From: Halospina denitrificans
GTDB lineage: Bacteria; Pseudomonadota; Gammaproteobacteria; Pseudomonadales; Oleiphilaceae
Reading direction: 5' to 3'
DNA: 64,000 nucleotides
Assembly (NCBI RefSeq): GCF_004364635.1
Contig: NZ_SOAX01000002.1
Location: forward strand, 62,001-126,000
Shown: positions 1 through 9,353 of the stretch, piece after piece
Layout of the letters: each line of letters begins with the position of its first letter
How positions within the stretch are numbered: position 1 is the stretch's first letter
Translations under genes and position numbers: made by a program
Notes under the pieces: generated by a model
What the model saw: only the letters and a program-made list of their open reading frames with translations
Told to the model about the DNA's origin: nothing
The model's database searches: none

Positions 1-1576
1 CCGCCGCGCTGTAGACCTCGCCGTCCACCTGGATACGGATGCAAGCCAGCGCGTTGGCACTGGTCCCCTCACCCAGCGCAAACTCATCGTAGGCCTCCAC
101 GGCCACCGTCACATCGTGGCGTTCCTGGAGCGCGGCCACAACGGCTTCCACGGCACCCTGCCCGGAGCCCTTGAGCTCGGTACGCTCACCATTGCCCACA
201 ACAACCGAGGCTCGAACGCCGTCATCGGTGCGGTGCAGGTCATAGGTGTGCAGCGTCCAGCCCTTGGGCACCTGCAGGTAGTCCCGCTCGAAGAGCTGGT
301 GAATGGTATCCGAATCCACCTCACCGCCGGTGATCTCGGCTTCCTTCTGCACCACCTTCGCGAATTCAATCTGGAGCCAGCGCGGCAGGCTGATGCCGTA
401 GTCGCGCTCCAGGACCATGGCCACGCCACCCTTGCCGGACTGGCTGTTGATCCGCACCACTTCCTCGTAACGGCGGCCAATGTCCTTGGGATCAATGGGC
501 AGGTAGGCCACATTCCAGATGTCGCCCTCGCTGCGCTTGCCCATGCACTTGCGGATGGCGTCCTGGTGGCTGCCGGAGAAGGCCGTGAAGACCAGTTCGC
601 CCGCCCAGGGGTGGCGCGGATGGGTGGCAATCTCCGTGCATGCTTCCACCACGTCCACAACCTCCGCCATGCCCGAGAGATCCACTTTCGGATCGATCCC
701 CTGGGAGTAGAGGTTCATGGCGAAGGTCACCAGGTCCATGTTGCCGGTACGCTCACCGTTGCCCAGCAGCGTACCCTCGACACGGTCCGCGCCGGCCATG
801 ATGGCCAGCTCCGCCGCCGCAACGGCGCAGCCCCGATCGTTGTGGGTATGCACGCTGAGATCAAAATGCTCGCGCTTCTGCACATGATCGCAGAACCATT
901 CGATCTGATCCGCAAAGACGTTGGGGGTAGCCATTTCCACGGTGGCCGGCAGGTTGATGATCACATGCTGGCCCTGGTCGGGACGCCACACCTCGTTGAC
1001 GGCATCCACCACTTCAACCGCGTAATCCACCTCGGTGGTGGAGAAGCTTTCCGGGGAATACTGGAAGATCCATTCAGTGTCCGGATAGTTCTTCGCGTGG
1101 CGCTGCACTTCCTTCGCGCCGTCCACGGCAATCTGCTTGACCCCTTCCATGTCCATCTCGAACACCTGCTCGCGCTGGACGGTGGACGTTGAGTTGTAGA
1201 CGTGGACGATGGCGCGATGCACCCCATCAAGCGCCTCGTAGGACCGCTTGATCAGCTCCGGACGCGCCTGGGTGAGGATCTGGATGGTCACATCCTCGGG
1301 GATGCGATTCTCGGAAATCAGCTTGCGACAGAAATCGAAATCCGGCTGGCTCGCCGCCGGAAAGCCGATCTCGATCTGCTTGTATCCCAGCTTGACCAGC
1401 AGGTCGAACAGACGCTGCTTCTGGGAGATGTTCATGGGCTTGACCAGGGCCTGGTTCCCGTCGCGAAGGTCCACCGCCGAATAGATCGGTGCCTTCTCGA
1501 TGACCTGGTCCGGCCAGCGCCGATCGGTCTTGTTCAAGGGCTTGAACGGACGGTACTTACGATGATCAAACGCCAT
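1..1576 (-). CDS. leuA: 2-isopropylmalate synthase, C-terminus cut by window edge
   Basis: Catalyses the first committed step of leucine synthesis, condensing acetyl-CoA with 2-oxoisovalerate in the cytoplasm. About 525 residues are visible from the ATG at 1576. The reading frame is still open at base 1, so a short C-terminal piece is missing. The N-terminal region carries the family catalytic signature around LRDGNQAL (residues ~57-64), and the metal-binding HTHNDRG motif follows near residue 245. The last visible part belongs to the LeuA regulatory dimer domain, where leucine normally feeds back. Total length looks close to the ~555-residue LeuA2 type rather than the shorter E. coli type. 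A GGAC-containing ribosome site lies just upstream. The gene diverges from an Lrp-family regulator 375 bp away, a natural candidate controller. No leucine-rich leader peptide was evident. Confidence 0.93.
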   Translation of the reverse strand, partial: MAFDHRKYRPFKPLNKTDRRWPDQVIEKAPIYSAVDLRDGNQALVKPMNISQKQRLFDLLVKLGYKQIEIGFPAASQPDFDFCRKLISENRIPEDVTIQILTQARPELIKRSYEALDGVHRAIVHVYNSTSTVQREQVFEMDMEGVKQIAVDGAKEVQRHAKNYPDTEWIFQYSPESFSTTEVDYAVEVVDAVNEVWRPDQGQHVIINLPATVEMATPNVFADQIEWFCDHVQKREHFDLSVHTHNDRGCAVAAAELAIMAGADRVEGTLLGNGERTGNMDLVTFAMNLYSQGIDPKVDLSGMAEVVDVVEACTEIATHPRHPWAGELVFTAFSGSHQDAIRKCMGKRSEGDIWNVAYLPIDPKDIGRRYEEVVRINSQSGKGGVAMVLERDYGISLPRWLQIEFAKVVQKEAEITGGEVDSDTIHQLFERDYLQVPKGWTLHTYDLHRTDDGVRASVVVGNGERTELKGSGQGAVEAVVAALQERHDVTVAVEAYDEFALGEGTSANALACIRIQVDGEVYSAA

Positions 1577-1951
1577 GGCTTGTCCTCTCTGGATTATTTG
1601 CTTTCTGGCACAACGGCATACGGGCAAGCCCACTGGGCCTGCCCCGACCGCCGCGGCTCTATCGCGCTCCGTGGATCACACGTCTGCCGCGCTTTCAGAA
1701 GCTTTTGACTTCCGGTCCATGGTGACCCGGTTCGGCATCACCGGCGTCCCTGATGCGGGTCCGCCTTTCCGAAGGTCGCTCATCCTGCGGTAACAGGGAG
1801 GCTGCCCTTCGGGGACAGTCATACAATAACCAAATAACCGAGCAATGTGTTTGCGAATTTGTGGTGTTTTCGAATAATTACGCAATATAATGCTACTATT
1901 AACCATATATTCGGTGATGTATGGCTTACCCAAGAAAAAAGGCGTTATTCC
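1577..1951. promoter_or_regulatory. Divergent leuA/lrp control region
   Basis: This 375 bp stretch holds no convincing gene. The half next to lrp (about 1820-1925) is strikingly AT-rich compared with the rest of the window. It contains a perfect TATAAT at 1886-1891 pointing towards lrp, though no good -35 box lies at normal spacing. The half next to leuA is GC-rich, with an imperfect inverted repeat at 1622-1644 (10 bp arms, one mismatch) that lacks a following T run. An Lrp-type protein binding AT-rich DNA here is plausible but inferred. Confidence 0.45.
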
Positions 1952-2446
1952 ATGGCGAAAACGGACTCCGAACTGGTCCAGATTGACCGTATCGACCGCC
2001 AGATTCTGGAACATCTTCAGAAGGACGGTGGGCTGACCAATCAGCAACTCGCTGAACGGGTTGGCCTGTCTCCTTCCCCCTGCTCCCGCCGGGTCAAGGC
2101 GCTGGAGGAAGCCGGCATCATCCTTGGCCGCAAGACACTTCTGGATCGTCGCAAGCTGGGTCTTTCACTCACTGTTATCCTGCAGATCGGCATGGACCGC
2201 CACACCCCGGAGCGGTTCCAGGAGTTCGAGGAGCAGGTCGCGACCTACCCGGAGGTCCAGGAACTCTACCTGATCACGGGTCAGCAGGCGGACTACATCC
2301 TGAAGGTGGTGGTGCCGGATATGGAGCACTACCAGCAGTTCCTTCTCAACAAGGTCACCCGCATTACCGGCGTCAGTGGCGTGCATTCCAGCTTCGTGAT
2401 GCGGCGGGTGATTGATAACACCGAGTTGCCTCTGAAGTACCTGTAG
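1952..2446 (+). CDS. lrp: Lrp/AsnC family transcriptional regulator
   Basis: A 164-residue DNA-binding regulator of the feast/famine type. The N-terminal winged helix-turn-helix (residues ~10-60, with LTNQQLAERVGLSPSPCSRR) is followed by a C-terminal RAM/AsnC ligand-binding domain. This is the full family length. I chose the ATG at 1952 because the frame upstream (open from 1847) encodes unconserved sequence inside the AT-rich promoter, whereas residue 1 here begins the usual short tail before the first helix. The protein closely resembles leucine-responsive regulators. Its divergence from leuA suggests it senses branched-chain amino acids, but the ligand cannot be read from sequence. Confidence 0.9.
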   Translation: MAKTDSELVQIDRIDRQILEHLQKDGGLTNQQLAERVGLSPSPCSRRVKALEEAGIILGRKTLLDRRKLGLSLTVILQIGMDRHTPERFQEFEEQVATYPEVQELYLITGQQADYILKVVVPDMEHYQQFLLNKVTRITGVSGVHSSFVMRRVIDNTELPLKYL

Positions 2447-2470
2447 TCTCACGAGACGCACCTTTACGCG

Positions 2471-2478
2471 TTACGTAA
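2471..2478. promoter_or_regulatory. Palindrome in the higBA promoter
   Basis: A perfect TTACGTAA palindrome, followed by AT-rich sequence, lies 18 bp before the higB start. Toxin-antitoxin operons are usually repressed by their antitoxin at such a palindrome. The role here is inferred from position only. Confidence 0.35.
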
Positions 2479-2496
2479 TACATATTAAAATAAAGT

Positions 2497-2778
2497 ATGA
2501 TCAAATCTTTTGCGGACAAGACGACCGCTGCGCTCTTTGATGACCGCGTCATACGCAAGGTCTCCAAGCCCTTACAGCGCAAAGCCCGACGGAAACTGGT
2601 GCAACTGGATGCTGTTGAACGAGTGGAAGAGCTACGGATACCGCCGGGTAACCGGCTGGAAAAACTCAGCGGTAACCGCAGCGGGCAATGGAGCATGCGG
2701 GTGGATGCCCAATGGCGGCTCTGTTTCCGTTTTGAAGACGGCCATGCCTGGGATGTTGAATTCTGTGATTACCATTAA
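2497..2778 (+). CDS. higB: HigB-type toxin (RelE/ParE fold endoribonuclease)
   Basis: This 93-residue protein has the size and pattern of plasmid-maintenance killer proteins: an N-terminal helix pair, then beta strands ending in WSMRVDAQWRLCFRF and the family terminus VEFCDYH. HigB toxins cut mRNA at the ribosome during translation and are neutralised by HigA. The toxin gene comes first, 15 bp upstream of its antitoxin, the characteristic inverted order of the hig class. All expected segments are present and there is no frameshift, so the pair is likely functional. It sits between lrp and a thioesterase gene with no other sign of a mobile element. Confidence 0.92.
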   Translation: MIKSFADKTTAALFDDRVIRKVSKPLQRKARRKLVQLDAVERVEELRIPPGNRLEKLSGNRSGQWSMRVDAQWRLCFRFEDGHAWDVEFCDYH

Positions 2779-2793
2779 ACAGAGAGGATTATT

Positions 2794-3144
2794 ATGACTA
2801 TCAAGCGGGATCAGCTTCATCAAACTGATTTTGCTGGCGTGGTGGCGGAAGAAAATCATGAAGCTCCCGTTTCGCCGGGAGAAATCCTGCATGAAGAATT
2901 CATGCAGCCTTTGGCGCTTTCCGCCTCAGCGCTGGCGCGGGAACTCCACGTGCCGGCCAACCGCATCACCGGCGTTATTAACGGACAGCGTAACCTGACT
3001 GCGGATACGGCACTGCGTCTGGCACGCTATTTCGGCACAACACCCGAATTCTGGATGCGCCTGCAGGCGGACTACGAACTGCGCCAGGCACGACAGAACA
3101 CGGCAGACACCATCGAGCGGGAAATCACACCACGGGTCGCGTGA
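2794..3144 (+). CDS. higA: HigA-type antitoxin (XRE helix-turn-helix)
   Basis: A 116-residue antitoxin and autoregulator. The core begins at PGEILHEEFMQPLALSASAL and continues through an XRE helix-turn-helix (residues ~42-95: ANRITGVINGQRNLTADTAL, then FGTTPEFWMRLQ), the standard HigA/VapI-like layout. It carries an unusually long N-terminal lead of ~25 residues before the core. An internal start near 2869 would remove it, but no in-frame ATG with a clear ribosome site is obvious there, so the first ATG, preceded by AGAGAGGA, is kept. It binds and silences HigB and should repress the promoter upstream of higB. Confidence 0.92.
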   Translation: MTIKRDQLHQTDFAGVVAEENHEAPVSPGEILHEEFMQPLALSASALARELHVPANRITGVINGQRNLTADTALRLARYFGTTPEFWMRLQADYELRQARQNTADTIEREITPRVA

Positions 3145-3156
3145 AGGAGCCTACTG

Positions 3157-3564
3157 TCACGGCAATGCATAGGTCCCGGTGATGTGAGCCACCAGTTCAT
3201 CACTATCGACAGACACCAGCCGCACCTCGCAGACCGCGTTACGCTTGCCAAGCCGCATTACGTCCGCCGTGGCAACGAGGTCGCATTGACCGGGCTTGCG
3301 GAGGAAGTTGATGTTCAGGTTACTGGTCACCGCCATCTGCACCTCGCCCAGCGTCCCCAGTACCGCCGCATACATAGCCGCATCCGCCAGCGCCATCTGC
3401 ACGGGCCCGGAAAGCGTGCCGCCGGGACGGACAAGGCGCTCATTGAACGGCACCCGAGCCACGGCCACGTTCTCATCCACCCGATCGACCCGGAAATCAA
3501 TATCCTCGGCCATGGGCACCCCGTCCCGGATCAGCTTTTCCACGTCTTCGGCCTTCAACTTCAT
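3157..3564 (-). CDS. PaaI/YigI-type hotdog-fold thioesterase
   Basis: A 135-residue hotdog-fold protein of the PaaI thioesterase group, which hydrolyses acyl-CoA thioesters. The core segment RPGGTLSGPVQMALADAAMY (about residues 45-64) is the hotdog helix with its preceding glycine-rich turn, and NINFLRKP marks the central strand. The ATG at 3564 is preferred because GGAGAGAG lies just upstream; a TTG at 3576 is also in frame. It is one of three thioesterase genes of this superfamily in the window. The other two are adjacent to each other at 9.4-10.3 kb. Its substrate cannot be told from sequence. Confidence 0.85.
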   Translation of the reverse strand: MKLKAEDVEKLIRDGVPMAEDIDFRVDRVDENVAVARVPFNERLVRPGGTLSGPVQMALADAAMYAAVLGTLGEVQMAVTSNLNINFLRKPGQCDLVATADVMRLGKRNAVCEVRLVSVDSDELVAHITGTYALP

Positions 3565-3643
3565 AGCTCTCTCCAATCAATGCCCGAGGCTGCCTAACCC
3601 AAGCTCTCACGCCAGCGTCGGGACGGCATACTCATAACTCGAA

Positions 3644-3757
3644 GTGGTCAGTGCGGGGAGGTCTTGGAGGGATGCTCTTCGGCCATGGATGGCCGAAGCG
3701 CAGCGTACAGGGACGTATTCACAGCGTATCCCGGAAAGACCTCCTCGCACTGACCAC
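3644..3757 (+). repeat. Palindromic core-and-stem element, copy 1
   Basis: The outer arms 3644-3665 and 3736-3757 pair over 22 bp with one exception, which would be a G-U wobble in RNA. Inside is a perfect 10 bp hairpin (3677-3698, arm CTTCGGCCAT) followed by the conserved core GCAGCGTACAGGGACGTATT. The arm sequence is unlike that of the other five copies. A lead-in GCATACTCATAACTCGAA (3626-3643) resembles the one before copy 6. It lies between a leftward thioesterase gene and rightward proS, so it is the only copy not following a gene that reads in its own direction. Confidence 0.85.
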
Positions 3758-3874
3758 CGCACAAATCATGCAGCACGACAAACCCAAGCCCTGTACCTAA
3801 GCCGCAGGGCTTCGTAAAATACCGCACCCGGGTCGCAACCAAAACCTTTCATTCCTTCGAACGGAAAGAACACT

Positions 3875-5608
3875 ATGCGCGCAAGCCAGTACCTGATCGC
3901 CACCCTCAAGGAAACACCGGCCGACGCCGAGATCATCAGCCACCAGTTGATGCTGCGCGCCGGCATGATCCGCCGACTGGCCGGAGGCCTCTATACCTGG
4001 CTGCCTCTGGGACTGCGGGTGCTGCGCAAGGTCGAGCGGATCGTGCGCGAGGAAATGGACCGCTCCGGCGCCCAGGAAGTGCTGATGCCCGCGATCCAGC
4101 CCGCCGAACTCTGGCAGGAGAGCGGGCGCTGGAACGAGTACGGCGATGAGCTTCTGCGGGTCAAGGACCGCCATGAGCGGGACTTCTGCTACGGCCCGAC
4201 CCATGAAGAGGTCATCACCGATATCGTGCGCAACGAACTCAGGAGCTATCGGGACCTGCCGGCCAATTTCTACCAGATCCAGACCAAGTTCCGGGATGAG
4301 CGCCGCCCGCGCTTTGGCGTAATGCGCTCACGTGAATTCCTGATGAAGGACGCCTATTCCTTCCACGTCGGCCCGGAATCGCTCAACGAAACCTACCAGG
4401 TCATGGTCGAGACCTACAGCGCCATCTTCCGTCGCCTGGGCCTGGACTTCCGCGCCGTGGAGGCGGATTCCGGCGCCATTGGCGGCAGCAAGTCGCAGGA
4501 ATTCCACGTCCTGGCCAGCTCCGGCGAGGATGCCATCGCCTTCAGCTCCGAGAGTGATTACGCGGCCAATACCGAACTGGCCGAAGCCCTGCCTCCGAAG
4601 GGCGAGCGTCCCGCGGCCACCGAAACCATGCAGGAAGTGGCTACCCCGGACCAGAACACCATTGATCAGGTTGCCGGTTTCCTGAACACCACGCCGGACC
4701 GCGTGCTCAAGACGCTGCTGGTCCACGCGCCGAAGAAGGATGAGAACAGCAGCGATCAACCCCTTGTCGCCCTGGTCCTGCGCGGCGATCACACCCTGAA
4801 CGACCTCAAGGCGGAAAAACTCGCGAATGTCGCCGAGCCGCTGACCATGGCCAGCGACGAGGACATCCGCAAAACGCTGGGCGTGGATACGGGCTCCATC
4901 GGCCCGGTCGGGCTGAAGGTGCCAATGGTTGTGGATCATGCCGCGGCCCACCTGGCGGACTTCGTGTGTGGCGCCAACCGCACCGGTTACCACCTGACCG
5001 GCGCCAACTGGGATCGGGATGTTGCCCTTGGCGAGACGGCCGACCTTCGCGAAGTGGAGGAAGGTGATCCCAGCCCTGACGGCCGGGGCATCCTGGAAAT
5101 CCGGCGCGGCATCGAGGTGGGCCACGTCTTCAAGCTGGGGCGCAAGTACAGCGAAGCCATGAATGCCACGGTCCTGGATGAGAACGGCAAGGCCGTTGCC
5201 ATGGAGATGGGCTGTTACGGCATTGGCGTCTCCCGCCTGGTCGCCGCCGCCATTGAGCAGAACCACGATGACAGCGGCATCATCTGGCCCGAGGCCATCG
5301 CCCCCTTCCAGGTAGCGATCGTGACCCTCAACGGCCACAAGTCCGAAACGGTGCGCGAGGCTGGCGAAGCGCTCTACGAGCAGCTCACCCAAAGCGGCTA
5401 CGACGTGCTGCTGGACGACCGCAAGGAACGCCCGGGCGTGAAGTTCGCCGACCTTGAGCTGATCGGTATCCCGCACCGGGTTGTGATCAGCGACCGGGGC
5501 ATCGAGGCGGGCACCTACGAATACAAGGGGCGGGCCGACGAAGACAAGCAGGATATTCCGGCCGATGACATTCCTGGTTTCCTGGCGGCTCGAGTCAAGG
5601 CGCACTAG
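3875..5608 (+). CDS. proS: Prolyl-tRNA synthetase
   Basis: Attaches proline to tRNA-Pro in the cytoplasm. The 577-residue protein is the bacterial type: a class II catalytic core at the N-terminus (motif 1 near [20 protein letters not shown], motif 2 at [20 protein letters not shown]), an inserted editing domain of about 180 residues (~residues 225-405), then class II motif 3 ([14 protein letters not shown]) and the C-terminal anticodon-binding domain. Length matches E. coli ProS. It starts 117 bp after palindromic element copy 1, and the lytic transglycosylase gene begins 10 bp after its stop, suggesting cotranscription. Confidence 0.98.
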   Translation: MRASQYLIATLKETPADAEIISHQLMLRAGMIRRLAGGLYTWLPLGLRVLRKVERIVREEMDRSGAQEVLMPAIQPAELWQESGRWNEYGDELLRVKDRHERDFCYGPTHEEVITDIVRNELRSYRDLPANFYQIQTKFRDERRPRFGVMRSREFLMKDAYSFHVGPESLNETYQVMVETYSAIFRRLGLDFRAVEADSGAIGGSKSQEFHVLASSGEDAIAFSSESDYAANTELAEALPPKGERPAATETMQEVATPDQNTIDQVAGFLNTTPDRVLKTLLVHAPKKDENSSDQPLVALVLRGDHTLNDLKAEKLANVAEPLTMASDEDIRKTLGVDTGSIGPVGLKVPMVVDHAAAHLADFVCGANRTGYHLTGANWDRDVALGETADLREVEEGDPSPDGRGILEIRRGIEVGHVFKLGRKYSEAMNATVLDENGKAVAMEMGCYGIGVSRLVAAAIEQNHDDSGIIWPEAIAPFQVAIVTLNGHKSETVREAGEALYEQLTQSGYDVLLDDRKERPGVKFADLELIGIPHRVVISDRGIEAGTYEYKGRADEDKQDIPADDIPGFLAARVKAH

Positions 5609-5618
5609 ACTCAGGGAC

Positions 5619-6191
5619 ATGAAGTACCCGTTTCTTTTTCTGGTAGTGCTAACACTGCTCACTCCCCTGCCGGCGCCCGGCTCCACCAAACAGCCGGACC
5701 CGGAGCTTCGTCGCGAGCTTCGCGAGACGGTCAATTCAGCCAACAGTTTCGAGGACCGTTTTGATGCGGAAGTCTGGCTCGTCGACATGTCGGGGCGGAC
5801 GGATCAGTGGCTTGAGAACAACCGCCGCCGAATGAAGATCCTGAAGCTGGTGCATCAGGAGGCGACACGCCAGGGGTTGTCCCCGGAAATCGTTCTCGCC
5901 GTCATCCAGGTGGAGAGCGGGTTTGACCGTTTTGCAATCTCGTCGGTCGGAGCCCAGGGGCTGATGCAGGTAATGCCCTTCTGGAAGAATGAAATCGGGC
6001 GGCCGGAGGACAATCTCACCGAGGTGGATACCAACCTTCGTTATGGGACGACGATCCTGAGCTATTACCTTGAGAAGGAAAACGGGGATCTGGCCCGAGC
6101 GTTGGCACGCTACAACGGGAGCACGGGCAAGACCTGGTATCCGGAACGCGTCTTCAATGCCTTTGAGGAGTATTTCCGTGTGAATGACTGA
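5619..6191 (+). CDS. Soluble lytic transglycosylase-like protein
   Basis: This 190-residue secreted enzyme should cleave the peptidoglycan glycan backbone. A signal peptide occupies residues 1-20 (hydrophobic FLFLVVLTLLTPLPAP). The SLT domain follows from about residue 75, with the catalytic glutamate in VIQVESGFD, then GAQGLMQVMP and the closing LARYNGS motif. The ATG at 5619 gives a proper signal peptide; an in-frame start at 5565 lies inside proS and would bury it. It is shorter than MltC/MltE proteins because it has almost nothing besides the SLT domain. It is probably expressed with proS. Confidence 0.9.
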   Translation: MKYPFLFLVVLTLLTPLPAPGSTKQPDPELRRELRETVNSANSFEDRFDAEVWLVDMSGRTDQWLENNRRRMKILKLVHQEATRQGLSPEIVLAVIQVESGFDRFAISSVGAQGLMQVMPFWKNEIGRPEDNLTEVDTNLRYGTTILSYYLEKENGDLARALARYNGSTGKTWYPERVFNAFEEYFRVND

Positions 6192-6285
6192 TAAGGCTAC
6201 CGGCGAAGGTGCGGTAGCGTACAGAGACAATGCCCATTCTGATGCACGCTGGCATTTCGAGAATCGGATTTGCGACAGAAGCACC

Positions 6286-7311
6286 ATGGGTACAGCAGCA
6301 TCACCACCTGACATCACCACCGCCCCCGGATCCCTGAAACAGACACTCAGGGCGTACTGCAAGCCACGTCTGGCACGCAGCATTGTGGAGATCCTCATCA
6401 CCGCAATCCCCTTCGCGCTGACCTGGGCTCTGGCGTGGCTGGCCCTCAGTGCCGGGTACTGGCCGGTGGCTCTGGTACTGGCCATTCCTGCCGCGGGATT
6501 CCTGGTACGGCTGTTCATGATCCAGCACGACTGCAGCCACCGGTCGTTTTTCAGGTCACGGCGCGCCAATGACTGGGCTGGCCGCATCATCGGTGTGCTC
6601 ACCCTGACCCCGCACGATTACTGGCGCCACAGCCACAACCTTCACCATGCCAACTCCGGCAACCTTGACCGGCCGCGCATCGGCGGGCTCGACACCCTGA
6701 CCGTGCGCGAGTTCCAGGCCCTGCCCCGGTGGCAGCAATGGCGCTACCGCCTGTACCGCCACCCGCTGGTGCTGTTCGGTTTCGGGCCCATGTACATCTT
6801 CCTGCTGAACTACCGGCTGCCTTTCAGGTCCATGCGTGACGGCTGGATGCCCTGGATCAGCACCATGGGCACCAACGCGGCCATTGCAGTGCTGGTAACC
6901 GGCATGATCTGGCTGGTGGGAGTGGTTCCCTTTCTGCTGGTTCAGGTTCCGATCACACTGCTCGCCTCAACCTTGGGGGTGTGGCTGTTCTACGTTCAGC
7001 ACCAGTTCGAGACCACCTACTGGGAACACGACGAACACTGGAACGCCCACGACGCCGCCTTGCAGGGGAGTTCCTACTATGTGCTGCCGGGTATCCTGCG
7101 CTGGTTCAGCGCCAATATCGGTGTGCACCATGTCCACCACCTGGCCAGTCGCATCCCCTCCTACCGCCTACCCGAAGTGTTGCGGGACTACCCGCAACTT
7201 CAGACATTCAGTCGGATCACGCTGCGCGAGAGCATCGAGTCGGTGCGTCTGGCGCTCTGGGACGAGGACAAACGGCGGCTGGTTTCCTTCAGGGAGGCGA
7301 GCATCGGATAG
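6286..7311 (+). CDS. Membrane fatty acid desaturase
   Basis: A membrane di-iron desaturase of about 341 residues that would introduce a double bond into acyl chains of membrane lipids. Three histidine boxes are visible: HDCSH at residues 81-85, HSHNLHH at 115-121 and VHHVHHL near residue 280, with paired hydrophobic spans before and between them. The ATG at 6286 is chosen because the domain starts soon after it. The frame is open back to 6184, where an ATG overlaps the stop of the transglycosylase gene, so translational coupling through a 34-residue extension is possible. The gene ends facing htpG. Confidence 0.9.
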   Translation: MGTAASPPDITTAPGSLKQTLRAYCKPRLARSIVEILITAIPFALTWALAWLALSAGYWPVALVLAIPAAGFLVRLFMIQHDCSHRSFFRSRRANDWAGRIIGVLTLTPHDYWRHSHNLHHANSGNLDRPRIGGLDTLTVREFQALPRWQQWRYRLYRHPLVLFGFGPMYIFLLNYRLPFRSMRDGWMPWISTMGTNAAIAVLVTGMIWLVGVVPFLLVQVPITLLASTLGVWLFYVQHQFETTYWEHDEHWNAHDAALQGSSYYVLPGILRWFSANIGVHHVHHLASRIPSYRLPEVLRDYPQLQTFSRITLRESIESVRLALWDEDKRRLVSFREASIG

Positions 7312-7343
7312 GGTCTCTCCTTTTTGCTCTGCCTCCCCCCGGA

Positions 7344-9251
7344 TTACTCGGCCAGTTCCAGAAGCAGCCGATTGAGGCGGGACACGTAGGTGCCCGGATC
7401 CTCAAGCTGCTCGCCGCTGGACAGCGAGGCCTGGTCGAACAGGACCTGGGTCAGGTCGGAGAAGCGGTCCTCGCTCTGTTCCTTTTCCAGGCGCTGGACC
7501 AGCGGATGGTCCACGTTGATCTCGAAGATCGGCTTGCTGTCCGGCACGGGCTGGCCGGCCGCTTCCATGATCTTGCGCATCTGGTGACCCATGTCGTAGT
7601 CGCCAACCACCAGGCAGGCCGGTGATTCGGTCAGGCGCTTGGTCACCTTCACTTCCTTCACGCGATCCTCGAGGGTCTTCTTGACGCGCTCCAGAAGGTC
7701 CTTGTGCTGCTCGGACGCCTCTTCCTGTTCTTTCTTCTCTTCCTCGGACTCGACTTCGTCCAGGTCCAGGCTGCCCCGGGTGATGTCCTGGAGATGCTTG
7801 CCTTCATAGTCGCTGAGGTAGCCCATCATCCATTCGTCGATGCGATCGGACAGCAGCAGCACCTCGACGCCCTTCTTGCGGAAGATTTCCAGGTGCGGGC
7901 TGCTCTTGGCCGCCTGGTGGGAATCGGCGCAGAGATAGTAGATCTTCTCCTGGCCTTCCTTCATCCGGCCCACGTAATCGTCCAGCGAGACGTTCTGGGT
8001 CGCTTCCCCGGTGTGGGTGGAGGCGAAGCGCAGCAGGGGCGAAATCTTCTCGCGGTTGCCGAAGTCTTCCGCCGGACCTTCCTTGAGAACCTGGCCGAAC
8101 TGGTCCCAGAACTGCTGGTATTTCTCGGGATCGTTGTTGGCCAGCTTCTTGAGCATGTCCAGAACCCGCTTGGTCAGCGCGGTGCGGATGCTCTCGACGG
8201 TGCTGTCGTTCTGCAGGATCTCACGGGAGACGTTCAGCGACAGGTCGTTGCTGTCGATCACGCCGCGCACAAACCGCAGGTACAGCGGCAGGAACTGCTC
8301 GGCGTCGTCCATGATGAAGACGCGCTGCACGTAGAGCTTCAGGCCCCGTGACGCTTCCCGGTTATACAGGTCAAAAGGCGCACGGCCAGGGATGTAGAGC
8401 AGGCTGGTGTAATCCAGCGAACCTTCCACCCGGTTGTGGGACCAGGTCAGCGGGTCCTCGAAGTCATGGGCAATGTGCTTATAGAACGCCTTGTACTCGT
8501 CCTCGGAAACCTCGCTGCGCGGCCGGGTCCAGAGCGCCGTTGCCTCGTTGACGGTCTCCTCCGCCGGCTTGTCCTCCTGGTTCTCATCCTCTTCACCGGT
8601 AGGCTCCGGCGGCATGCGAACCGGGAAGGAAATGTGATCCGAATACTTCTTCACCAGATGGCGCAGACGGTGGCCGTCCGCGAAGTCCTTGGCATCCTCG
8701 CGCAGGTGCAGCACAACGGTTGTGCCACGGGGCGCGTCCGGGGCCGGCTCAATGGTGAACTGGCCGTCGCCGCTGGACACCCAGTGCACGCCTTCGGAGG
8801 ATTCGGTGCCGGCCTTGCGGGTGGTGACTTCAACCTGGTCCGCAACGATGAAGGACGAATAGAAGCCAACGCCGAACTGGCCGATCAGCTTGGCGTCCTT
8901 CTGCTGGTCGCCGGTGAGCTGGTTCAGGAAGTCGGAGGTACCGGACTTGGCGATGGTGCCCAGGTTCTCGATCACTTCGTCCCGGGTCATGCCGATGCCA
9001 TTATCCCGGATGGTGATGGTGCCGGCTTCGGAATCATGGCTCAGGTGAATGGCCAGATCCGGATCTTCCTCGAGCAGCGCGTTGTTGGACAGCGCCTCGA
9101 AGCGAAGCTTGTCCTCGGCGTCGGAGGCGTTGGAAATCAACTCCCGCAGGAAAACTTCCCGGTTGGAATACAGGGAGTTGATGACAATGTTGAGGAGCTG
9201 TTTGACTTCGGTCTGGAAGCCAAGTGTTTCTTTCTGCGTCTCCACCGTCAT
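7344..9251 (-). CDS. htpG: Molecular chaperone HtpG (Hsp90)
   Basis: The 635-residue bacterial Hsp90 uses ATP to help fold or remodel client proteins in the cytoplasm. The N-terminal GHKL ATPase shows the expected motifs: ELISNASDA with the catalytic Glu, then [14 protein letters not shown] and [11 protein letters not shown]. The middle domain carries the client-facing sequence [11 protein letters not shown], and the C-terminal dimerisation region is complete. Length agrees with E. coli HtpG (624). A charged, Glu/Lys-rich stretch near residue 500 is family-typical. It is likely a single-gene unit; the upstream region to 9353 is short and no heat-shock promoter was convincingly seen. Confidence 0.98.
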   Translation of the reverse strand: MTVETQKETLGFQTEVKQLLNIVINSLYSNREVFLRELISNASDAEDKLRFEALSNNALLEEDPDLAIHLSHDSEAGTITIRDNGIGMTRDEVIENLGTIAKSGTSDFLNQLTGDQQKDAKLIGQFGVGFYSSFIVADQVEVTTRKAGTESSEGVHWVSSGDGQFTIEPAPDAPRGTTVVLHLREDAKDFADGHRLRHLVKKYSDHISFPVRMPPEPTGEEDENQEDKPAEETVNEATALWTRPRSEVSEDEYKAFYKHIAHDFEDPLTWSHNRVEGSLDYTSLLYIPGRAPFDLYNREASRGLKLYVQRVFIMDDAEQFLPLYLRFVRGVIDSNDLSLNVSREILQNDSTVESIRTALTKRVLDMLKKLANNDPEKYQQFWDQFGQVLKEGPAEDFGNREKISPLLRFASTHTGEATQNVSLDDYVGRMKEGQEKIYYLCADSHQAAKSSPHLEIFRKKGVEVLLLSDRIDEWMMGYLSDYEGKHLQDITRGSLDLDEVESEEEKKEQEEASEQHKDLLERVKKTLEDRVKEVKVTKRLTESPACLVVGDYDMGHQMRKIMEAAGQPVPDSKPIFEINVDHPLVQRLEKEQSEDRFSDLTQVLFDQASLSSGEQLEDPGTYVSRLNRLLLELAE

Positions 9252-9353
9252 GATGCGAGATTCTCCTTACGATGCCGGTTCTTTTGTTAAGGGTTACAGC
9301 GCAAGATGGGGGCGGCGGTGTGGATTTCAAGGGACGCGGACCGCCCCTTGTGA

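Noticed and set aside
1622-1644. Leucine attenuator upstream of leuA
   Set aside because: An imperfect hairpin exists, but there is no T run and no leader peptide with a run of leucine codons.
3648-3842. Small open frames running through the palindromic elements (similar peptides arise from several copies)
   Set aside because: The shared peptide comes from the conserved DNA core. Frames differ between copies and the arms interrupt them, so coding is unlikely.
4328-5788. Long leftward open frame opposite proS (486 codons)
   Set aside because: It mirrors the high-GC coding frame of proS, has no domain-like pattern, and proS is unmistakable.
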